Assembly: GCF_049889055.1 (NCBI RefSeq)
Contig: NZ_JBLTWO010000010.1
Location: forward strand, 62,001-126,000
Source: Rhizorhabdus sp049889055
GTDB taxonomy: Bacteria > Pseudomonadota > Alphaproteobacteria > Sphingomonadales > Sphingomonadaceae
Length of the DNA stretch: 64,000 nucleotides
Reading direction: 5' to 3'
Below are positions 57,901-64,000 of this stretch, one piece after another; position 1 is the stretch's first letter, and each line of letters starts with the position of its first letter. A program made the position numbers and the translations under genes. The notes under the pieces were generated by a model. The model saw nothing but the letters and a program-made list of their open reading frames with translations, had not been told where the DNA came from and searched no databases.

Positions 57901-58665
57901 TCAGCGGCCTGTGAAGTTCGGCGCGCGCTTCTCGACGAAGGCGGCCACAGCTTCGGCGGCGTCGTGCGACTTGGACAGGAGCGCGGTATTCCCCTGCTCG
58001 TAGATATAGCCGTCGCGCAGCGTCATATTCTCGATCGTGCGCATCGAGTCCTTGGCCAGCTTCGTCGCCAGCGGGCTCTTGCTCGCGATGGTGCGCGCCA
58101 TGTCCATCGCGAAAGGCAGCAGTTCTTTGTGCGGCAGGCAGGCTTCGATGATCCCCCGGCGATAGAGTTCGGCGGCCGGAGCGCGGTAGCCCGTCAGCAT
58201 CATGCGGCGGACCAGCGAATGCGGCAGGATGCGCGCGGCATGCTTTCCCCCGCCCATCAGCCCGACGTCGACTTCGGGCAGGCCGAAGACCGCCGCCTCC
58301 GACGCGACGATGATGTCGCAGCTGGCGACGAGGCCGAGGCCTGCCCCCAGCGCAGGACCATTGACGGCAGCGATGGTCGGCTTGGCGTTGTCTGCGATCG
58401 CATAGCTGATCTCGCGGACCTTGCGATTGCGCGCCCAGCGCGCGCCGGGCTGCGAAAGATCAGGACGGTTCTTCAGGTCCGCGCCGGCCGAAAAGCATTT
58501 GCCAGCGCCGGTAAGCACGACGACGCGTACGTCGTCGCGATCGTTGAAGCTGTCGAAGACCGCCGTCATTTCCTCGACGAAGTCCATGTTCTGGGAATTG
58601 ACCGGCGGATTGTCCATCGTGACCAGCGCCACATAATCCGACACGTCCAGCCTGACCTGACTCAT
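57901..58665 (-). CDS. enoyl-CoA hydratase/isomerase family protein
   Basis: A 254-residue crotonase-fold protein: MSQVRLDVSDYVALVTMDNP start, GKCFSAGADLKNR and GPALGAGLGLVASCDIIVA for the oxyanion hole, and LPEVDVGLMGGGKHAARI. GGAG lies 8 nt before the ATG. First gene of the unit hydratase, ligase, SDR, degenerate SDR (IclR), with a candidate operator 75 bp upstream. Likely hydrates, or cleaves by retro-aldol, a CoA intermediate. Confidence 0.9.
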   Translation of the reverse strand: MSQVRLDVSDYVALVTMDNPPVNSQNMDFVEEMTAVFDSFNDRDDVRVVVLTGAGKCFSAGADLKNRPDLSQPGARWARNRKVREISYAIADNAKPTIAAVNGPALGAGLGLVASCDIIVASEAAVFGLPEVDVGLMGGGKHAARILPHSLVRRMMLTGYRAPAAELYRRGIIEACLPHKELLPFAMDMARTIASKSPLATKLAKDSMRTIENMTLRDGYIYEQGNTALLSKSHDAAEAVAAFVEKRAPNFTGR

Positions 58666-58739
58666 AGCTCCATCTCCTTTGCAGGGCGACATATGCCCTG
58701 ACGGTTGCGAGACACATCGAAGCGGAGAGGGTCGCGGCA

Positions 58740-58757
58740 GTATCTCATATGCGATCG
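58740..58757. promoter_or_regulatory. candidate operator site 4
   Basis: GTATCTCATATGCGATCG, 75 bp upstream of the enoyl-CoA hydratase start, in the 116-bp gap after the double SDR gene. Nearly palindromic around CAT-ATG and sharing the ATGCGAT arm with site 1. Confidence 0.5.
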
Positions 58758-58781
58758 ATCCAGGCCGCGCCCCCACGAGGA

Positions 58782-60320
58782 TCAGAGTGCAGCCCGCCCG
58801 TCGGCGGCATAGCCTCCGTCCACCGCCAACGTCGCACCGGTTACGTAGGACGCAGCCTCGGATGCGAGGAAAGCGACAGCCTCGGCGATCTCTTCCGGCC
58901 GCCCCAGCCGACCGAGCGGGGTCCGGGCAATTATGCCATCGGCATTGCGCTCGCCCTTTTCCAGCAGCCGCGCGACGCCGGGCGTCTCGATATAGCCGGG
59001 CGCGACCGCGTTTACCCTTATGCCGAAAGTCGCCAGTTCGCAGGCGAGGCTGCGGGTCAGCATCACAACGCCCGCCTTGGCCGCACAATAGGCATTGCGC
59101 GCCGGAAGTCCGAGGACCGACGCAATCGACGCGATGTTGACGATCGCGCCACCGCCTTGCCCCTTCATATGGGCGGCGGCCGCCCGCGCGCCATGCATCG
59201 CGGCGCCCAGATTGATCGCCACGATCCGCCGGAACTCGGCGATGTCCTGCTCGGCGGTCGGGATCAGGGCATCCACAGCGCCGGCATTGGCGACAAAAGT
59301 GGAGACCGGGCCCAATTGCCGGACAGCCTCCGCGAAGGCGGCGGACATCGCTCCGCCATCGGTCACGTCGGCCCGGAGCGGCAGAATGCCCGTCGGTACG
59401 GTTGCCAGGGCATGCTCGTCCTTGTCGATGACCGCCACCCGATGCCCGCGCGCCAGAAACAGGGCCGCCGTCGCCGCGCCGATCCCCTTGGCGCCCCCGG
59501 TGATGACGACTGCACCATCCTGCGGTCCTTGCGGTGCGACGCTGCTGGACGCCTTCGACGCGGCACCGAAGGCATCCACGCCGCCGTCGACCGGCAGCGA
59601 GGCGCCGGTGCAGAAACCCAGCCGCGCGACGCGGAACACGGCTTCGGCCACTTCCTCGGGGCGTCCGAGCCGGCCAAGCGGAATCGCCCCGGCGATATGC
59701 TCGCGTTGAAAGCGACCCTCGGCCTCGAGCGCACTGATGATGTCGGTGTCGGTATAGCCCGGCAACACGGCGTTGACGCGGACGCCGGCCGGCGCGAGTT
59801 CGACCGCGAGCGCCCGCGTCAGGCCGAGCAGCGCCCCCTTGGTCGCCCCATAAGCGGCACGGCCGGGCAGCGCCCGCACCCCCGCGCCCGACCCGATATT
59901 GACGATCGCCCCGCCGCCGCGCTGCGTCATGCCGGGCACGACGGCGCGCGCCAGCAGAAAGGGGCCGTCGAGATTGACCGCCATCAGCCTGTCGATGACA
60001 TCGGCGGGAACGTCCAGAAAGGGACGCGCCTGGGCATCGACGATGCCGGCATTGTTGATCAGGATATCGACGGAACCGTATCGCGCCTCGATCATGGAAA
60101 GTGCGTGCGATACCGATACAGGATCGGAAACGTCCATTTCCACGCCCATGTGCGCGGCGCCGAGGCTGGCCGCCATCGCATGACAGGCCGGATCGCGGTC
60201 GGCGATGACGACCCTGTCCCCGGCGGCAGCAAAGCGCCGGGCGCAGGCCAGCCCGATACCGCGAACGGCTCCGGTCACCAGCACGACGGCGCCTTCCCGG
60301 CTTTCCATGTCGTCGCTCAT
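58782..60320 (-). CDS. tandem two-domain short-chain dehydrogenase
   Basis: A 512-residue fusion of two complete SDR units. Domain 1 (10-250): TGAVRGIG at 16-23, NNAG, Ser144, Tyr157 and Lys161. Domain 2 (268-508): TGGAKGIG at 274-281, ANAG, Ser398, Tyr411 and Lys415. Both active sites look intact, so one chain may catalyse two oxidations or form an internal dimer. The ATG at 60320 has GGAG eight nt upstream; the frame runs back to 60458 without homology. Transcribed divergently from the SDR at 60496 across a gap with a palindromic site. Confidence 0.9.
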   Translation of the reverse strand: MSDDMESREGAVVLVTGAVRGIGLACARRFAAAGDRVVIADRDPACHAMAASLGAAHMGVEMDVSDPVSVSHALSMIEARYGSVDILINNAGIVDAQARPFLDVPADVIDRLMAVNLDGPFLLARAVVPGMTQRGGGAIVNIGSGAGVRALPGRAAYGATKGALLGLTRALAVELAPAGVRVNAVLPGYTDTDIISALEAEGRFQREHIAGAIPLGRLGRPEEVAEAVFRVARLGFCTGASLPVDGGVDAFGAASKASSSVAPQGPQDGAVVITGGAKGIGAATAALFLARGHRVAVIDKDEHALATVPTGILPLRADVTDGGAMSAAFAEAVRQLGPVSTFVANAGAVDALIPTAEQDIAEFRRIVAINLGAAMHGARAAAAHMKGQGGGAIVNIASIASVLGLPARNAYCAAKAGVVMLTRSLACELATFGIRVNAVAPGYIETPGVARLLEKGERNADGIIARTPLGRLGRPEEIAEAVAFLASEAASYVTGATLAVDGGYAADGRAAL

Positions 60321-60403
60321 GTTCCACTCTCCAGCTGCGAATTTCTCCGGGAGAGCAGTCTCGCGCCCGCCGCTTGTCAAACGGGCACTCCGCCCATTTT
60401 CAA

Positions 60404-60421
60404 CTATCAAGCTGGCGATAG
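60404..60421. promoter_or_regulatory. candidate operator site 5
   Basis: CTATCAAGCTGGCGATAG with extended arms AACTATC (60402-60408) and GATAGTT (60417-60423): a 7-bp perfect inverted repeat with 8-nt spacer, centred in the divergent SDR promoter, 84 and 75 bp from the two starts. Confidence 0.6.
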
Positions 60422-60495
60422 TTCCCCGCAGGCTGTGGAAATGCACCCGTCGCTGCACCGACCGGTCCTAGGGGACGAGTCCGAGAGGAGCGAAC

Positions 60496-61251
60496 ATGGC
60501 ACGGGAACTCGAGAACAAGGTTGCGGTCATAACCGGCGCATCGCGCGGACTGGGCAAGGCCATGGCCGAGCTATTCGCGGACGAGGGCGCCAAAGTCGTG
60601 CTGCTCGACCTCAAGCAACATTGGGCACAGGCCGCTGCCGACGAGATCGTCGCGCGCGGCGGCGACGCCGTCGGGCTGGCGGCCGACGTGTCTGATCGCG
60701 ACGCCGTCGCTGCGGCGATGGCGGACTGCGTGGCCCGCCACGGCCGCGTCGACATCCTCGTCAACAACGCGATGTGGAACCGCTACGATCCGCTGGAGGA
60801 CATCACGCCCGAGACCTTCGCGCGAATGACCGGCGTCGGTCTCGCGGGCATCGTCTGGGGTATGCAGGCCGCCGCGCCGCACATGGCTTCGGGTTCCTCG
60901 ATCATCAACATCGGCTCGATGGCCGGGCGCCTCGGCAGCCGCGGCAGCATCCTCTATTCGGCGGTCAAAGCCGGAGTTGACGGCCTGACACGCGCCGCCT
61001 CGGTGGAACTGGGACCCAAGGGCATCCGCGTCAACGCCATCGCGCCCTCGACCGTCGCCACCGAAGGCGTGCTCGCCATATTGTCGGAAGACAATTTGGC
61101 GCTCCGTGTCGAGCAGACACCGCTCGGACGCCTCGGCGAAACCGCCGACATTGCGCAAACCGCACTGTGGTTGGCGGGCAAACGCGCGGGCTTCATCACC
61201 GGTCAGTCGATCGCGGTCGATGGCGGGATAGGGCATCGGCTCGGCCGATGA
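60496..61251 (+). CDS. short-chain dehydrogenase/reductase
   Basis: A 251-residue classical SDR: TGASRGLG at 13-20, catalytic Ser141, Tyr154 and Lys158 (LYSAVK) and the C-terminal GQSIAVDGG. The usual NNAG reads NNAM at 90-93. Likely an alcohol or hydroxy-ring dehydrogenase. CCGAGAGGAG lies before the ATG (spacing 5). It may be co-transcribed with the TonB receptor 171 bp downstream, though a further palindrome lies between them. Confidence 0.9.
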   Translation: MARELENKVAVITGASRGLGKAMAELFADEGAKVVLLDLKQHWAQAAADEIVARGGDAVGLAADVSDRDAVAAAMADCVARHGRVDILVNNAMWNRYDPLEDITPETFARMTGVGLAGIVWGMQAAAPHMASGSSIINIGSMAGRLGSRGSILYSAVKAGVDGLTRAASVELGPKGIRVNAIAPSTVATEGVLAILSEDNLALRVEQTPLGRLGETADIAQTALWLAGKRAGFITGQSIAVDGGIGHRLGR

Positions 61252-61256
61252 CGAGG

Positions 61257-61274
61257 CAATCGCGTTTGTGATTA
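61257..61274. promoter_or_regulatory. candidate operator site 6
   Basis: CAATCGCGTTTGTGATTA: arms AATCGC and GTGATT, matching ATCRCGTnTGYGAT in 13 of 14 positions. It lies just after the SDR stop and about 150 bp upstream of the TonB receptor start. Confidence 0.5.
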
Positions 61275-61422
61275 TAGCGCGCTGTGGAAAGCCGCGATTG
61301 CCAATCCGCCGCGTCATCCAGCAGTGTCACCAGGCAGACCGGCACCTGACGCCCCTCTTCCCCAAAAGAGGGCGAATTCGGCAGTCGGCTTTTGATATAG
61401 GCAATATTCGGGGAGATGGATG

Positions 61423-63600
61423 ATGGGGGCTCGACTCAAAACGCTGGCCGCGCTGTGCGGCGGGTGTGCGCTTATGGCGTTTTCCGCAACCGCGATGGCG
61501 CAGACTGCGGCGCCGCAGGAACAGGCCGAGGACGGTTCCGTTTTCGGTGACATCGTCGTGACCGCGACCAAGCGGGCCGAAGCGCAAAATGTCCAGCAGG
61601 TGCCGTTTGCAGTGACCGCCTTCGGCGCGAGGCAACTCGCCGACCAGCATGTCCGCACGCTCGACAGTCTCAGCTATAGCGCTCCGAACGTCCAGCTCGA
61701 TGACGTCGGCACGTCGCCGGGCTTCGCCAATTTCTCGATCCGCGGCCTGGGCATCAACAGCTCGATCCCGTCGATCGATCCGACCGTCGGTGTCTTCGTC
61801 GACGGCGTCTATATGGGCATCAGCGCCGGCATCCTGTTCGACACCTTCGACCTCGAGGGCGTCGAAGTGCTGCGCGGTCCGCAGGGCCTGCTGTTCGGGC
61901 GCAACGTCACCGGCGGCGCGGTGGTCGTGCGCACCTCGACCCCCGGCAACGAATTGTCGGTCAATGCGCGCGTCGCGGTGGAAACCGGCCTCAACAAGAT
62001 CGCCAGCGCAGTCGTCTCGGGCCCGATCGTCACCGACAAACTCGCCGCCAAGATCGCCGTCTATTACAATGACGACGACGGCTGGTTCTACAACAAGTTC
62101 AACGGCAACAACGACTTCGGCGCGGCGCGCACGATGATCATCCGTTCGGCCCTGCGCTTCACGCCGACCGAAACGCTCGACATCGTGGGTCGTTACGAAC
62201 ATGGCCGCATCCGCGGCGACGGCGCCGTCGTCAGCAATTTCGGCCTTTTCCCGCGCGAAAGCTTCGGCATCAGCGTCGACGAGGAAGGCGTGACCCGCAA
62301 TAACTGGGACCAGGCTTCGCTCGAAGCCAATCTCGACACGGCCTTCGGTGACGGCAAGATCACCAATCTGGTCGCCTATCGCGCCTATGACGGCTTCGTC
62401 ACGAGCGACATCGACTCCTCACCGAGCTACGCCTTCCATGCGGATACACTAACCCGTCAGCATCAGTGGAGCAACGAGCTCCGCTATGCCGGCACCTTCG
62501 GCCGGTTCGACGTGACGACGGGCCTCTACTTCTTCCAGCAGAAGATCGACTATGTCGAGCTTCGCCGCCTTGCGCGCGGTGCGCTGCGCATCTCTGGCGG
62601 CGGCGTCCAGCGCCAGAAGACGCTCGGCGCCTTCTTCTCCACTGACTGGCATGCGACCGACACGATCACCTTGAACGCGGGTCTGCGCTATTCCTACGAG
62701 CGCAAGAAGGTTCGCGTTGCCAACCTGATCGGCAATCTCTGCGACCCGTTCGTCCTCAAGGGCTGCACCAATTACGGCTTCCGGGATTCAAAGAGCTGGA
62801 GCGATCCGACTTTCCGCCTCGGCGTCCAGTGGCAGCCGGATAGCGAAACGCAGCTCTACGGCTTCTTCGCACGCGGCTTCCGCAGCGGCGGCTATAACTT
62901 CCGCAACGGCAATGCGAGCGTCGCACCGGGCCCGTTTGATGCAGAGAAGCAAAACTCGTTCGAGGTCGGTTTGAAGCGCGATTTTGGCCGCACGCTGCGC
63001 CTGAACCTCGCCGCCTTCCACAATACGGTGCTGGGGATGCAGCGCGAGATCATCACGCCCGTACTGCCGATCGGTACGACCCAGGTGATCCGCAACTCGG
63101 CCGATCTGCGCCTGCAGGGTGTCGAAGCCGAAGCGACGCTGCGCCCGTTCAAGCACCTGACGCTGAATGGCCAGTTCGGCTACACCAACGCCAAGTACAA
63201 GAAGATATTCTTCGACCTGACCGCCGATGGCGTGATCAACGCCCGCGACTTCGCGCTCAAGCCGCCGCGCCTTTCGCCCTGGACCTATGGCGCCAGCGCG
63301 ACCTTCGATCATGACTTGCCCAATGGCGGCGAGTTCACCGCGCGGGTGAGCTATGCCCACCGCGACGCCTCCTGGTCGAACGACGCCAATACCGGCCAGT
63401 TGTCATCGGCCAACATGATCGACCTGACCGCCGCCTATGAAACACCCGATGGTCGCTGGAAGTTCTCGATCTACGGTAACAATCTGTTCGACGACCAGAC
63501 CGAGGGCAATGTGTCGCCTCTGCCCTTCTTCGCAGGTTCGACCTTCTCGTCGATCAACAAGGGGCGCGTGCTCGGCGCGGAAGTCACCTTCAAGCTCTGA
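61423..63600 (+). CDS. TonB-dependent outer-membrane receptor
   Basis: A 725-residue receptor for active uptake of a substrate across the outer membrane. Signal peptide ending near AMAQ, a TonB-box-like DIVVTATKRAE, a plug domain (VPFAVTAFGARQLADQ, FSIRGLGINSS, PTVGVFVDGVY, VEVLRGPQGLLFGRNVTGGA) and a 22-strand type barrel ending in VTFKL. The pattern is that of the large receptor family sphingomonads use for aromatic, terpenoid and sterol compounds, not typical siderophore receptors. ATG codons occur at 61420 and 61423; GGGGAG is 7 nt before the second. It probably imports the substrate of the surrounding pathway. Confidence 0.93.
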   Translation: MGARLKTLAALCGGCALMAFSATAMAQTAAPQEQAEDGSVFGDIVVTATKRAEAQNVQQVPFAVTAFGARQLADQHVRTLDSLSYSAPNVQLDDVGTSPGFANFSIRGLGINSSIPSIDPTVGVFVDGVYMGISAGILFDTFDLEGVEVLRGPQGLLFGRNVTGGAVVVRTSTPGNELSVNARVAVETGLNKIASAVVSGPIVTDKLAAKIAVYYNDDDGWFYNKFNGNNDFGAARTMIIRSALRFTPTETLDIVGRYEHGRIRGDGAVVSNFGLFPRESFGISVDEEGVTRNNWDQASLEANLDTAFGDGKITNLVAYRAYDGFVTSDIDSSPSYAFHADTLTRQHQWSNELRYAGTFGRFDVTTGLYFFQQKIDYVELRRLARGALRISGGGVQRQKTLGAFFSTDWHATDTITLNAGLRYSYERKKVRVANLIGNLCDPFVLKGCTNYGFRDSKSWSDPTFRLGVQWQPDSETQLYGFFARGFRSGGYNFRNGNASVAPGPFDAEKQNSFEVGLKRDFGRTLRLNLAAFHNTVLGMQREIITPVLPIGTTQVIRNSADLRLQGVEAEATLRPFKHLTLNGQFGYTNAKYKKIFFDLTADGVINARDFALKPPRLSPWTYGASATFDHDLPNGGEFTARVSYAHRDASWSNDANTGQLSSANMIDLTAAYETPDGRWKFSIYGNNLFDDQTEGNVSPLPFFAGSTFSSINKGRVLGAEVTFKL

Positions 63601-63617
63601 TCGACTCGCCATTTCGG

Positions 63618-63648
63618 AAAGGGGGTCCCGTTCGGGGCCCCCTTTTCC
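63618..63648 (+). terminator. rho-independent terminator after TonB receptor gene
   Basis: AAAGGGGGTCCC and GGGGCCCCCTTTT pair around a GTTC loop, with one G-T or mismatch position and a T-tract at the 3' side. It lies 18 bp after the stop codon. Confidence 0.88.
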
Positions 63649-63677
63649 GTGCGCGAGGGCGAGCGGCGGCCGCGCCG

Positions 63678-63691
63678 TGCACGGATGTGAT
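63678..63691. promoter_or_regulatory. candidate operator site 7 (weak)
   Basis: TGCACGGATGTGAT fits the core ATCRCGTnTGYGAT at 10 or 11 of 14 positions, mainly in one arm. It lies 86 bp before the monooxygenase start, the same spacing as the other sites. Confidence 0.3.
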
Positions 63692-63776
63692 TGTTCGCGC
63701 CCCATCCGGCTTTTGTTCGGGTGCGCCGCGCGCTCGCGGCATGGTTGCTCCGAGAGATGACTGAGGGCTCAGCAGG

Positions 63777-64000
63777 ATGATGAATATCGGGAAATCGCAA
63801 CACGCAGGCGAGGTCACGCGCGTGGACGCGCTGGTCGTCGGTGCCGGCTTCGGCGGCATGTATGCCGTGCACCGGCTGCGCGAGATGGGCCTGTCGCTGA
63901 CAGGGGTAGAGGCTGGCGACAATGTCGGTGGCGTGTGGTACTGGAATCGCTATCCCGGCGCACGCTGCGATCTGATGTGCGTCGATTACAGCTATGGCTT
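63777..64000 (+). CDS. FAD-dependent monooxygenase, Baeyer-Villiger type, 3' end cut by window edge
   Basis: The first 74 codons of a flavoprotein monooxygenase. The FAD Rossmann motif VVGAGFGGMYAVHRL (20-34) is followed by GDNVGGVWYWNRYPGARCD (47-65), the conserved start of Baeyer-Villiger monooxygenases such as cyclohexanone or phenylacetone types. The NADPH motif and the BVMO fingerprint lie beyond the edge. Either of two adjacent ATGs (63777, 63780) could start it. It would insert oxygen next to a ketone to form an ester or lactone, matching the SMP-30-like hydrolase nearby. Confidence 0.85.
   Translation, partial: MMNIGKSQHAGEVTRVDALVVGAGFGGMYAVHRLREMGLSLTGVEAGDNVGGVWYWNRYPGARCDLMCVDYSYG

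Overview
The window is high-GC, densely packed chromosomal DNA of a sphingomonad type alphaproteobacterium. This is inferred from the GC-rich codon use, the surface polysaccharide genes lying beside dTDP-rhamnose and type I secretion genes (a combination known from sphingan clusters), and the sphingomonad-like TonB receptor and catabolic genes. No rRNA, tRNA, CRISPR array or insertion sequence was seen. The window cuts genes at both ends: rfbD on the left and a Baeyer-Villiger type monooxygenase on the right.

Left part (1-41.6 kb): a large cell-surface glycan and secretion island. It opens with rfbC-rfbB-rfbD (dTDP-L-rhamnose) on the minus strand. Divergent from these are two family 4 glycosyltransferases, a KpsM-like ABC-2 permease and a KpsE/CtrB-like co-polymerase, then two AT-richer methyltransferases. 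Two very large minus-strand enzymes follow: a double methyltransferase and a TPR-RgpF-GT4-GT2 fusion containing an (EP)n linker. A type I secretion system (TolC, PrtD-type ABC ATPase, HlyD) comes next, then a sulfotransferase and three tandem RTX proteins, each followed by a near-identical terminator. The rest is a GT4, an M23 peptidase, a 1301-residue multi-glycosyltransferase, a second sulfotransferase, a methyltransferase and a three-gene operon (GSCFA, SGNH-like, AsnB-like). Together these suggest a rhamnose-containing, methylated and probably sulfated glycan made beside a secreted calcium-binding RTX surface layer. The ABC export ATPase, outer-membrane exporter and rfbA are not in the window.

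Right part (41.8-64 kb): a CoA-thioester catabolic island. It holds acyl-CoA ligases, acyl-CoA dehydrogenases, enoyl-CoA hydratases, a FadB-like bifunctional enzyme, a PcaF-like thiolase, an Old Yellow Enzyme, a SnoaL-like protein, an SMP-30 lactonase-like protein, several SDRs (one a two-domain fusion, one a degenerate partner), a TonB receptor, a monooxygenase and one IclR regulator. A hydroxysteroid-, terpenoid- or alicyclic-type substrate fits best, but the sequence does not fix it.

The most notable new observation is a recurring imperfect palindrome, core ATCRCGTnTGYGAT. It occurs in essentially every promoter-bearing gap of the catabolic island (seven candidate sites), often about 75-90 bp ahead of a start codon, and suggests one regulon, perhaps under the IclR protein. 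In the left island, an unrelated set of enzymes (glycosyltransferase, methyltransferases, sulfotransferase) share a small recurring module.
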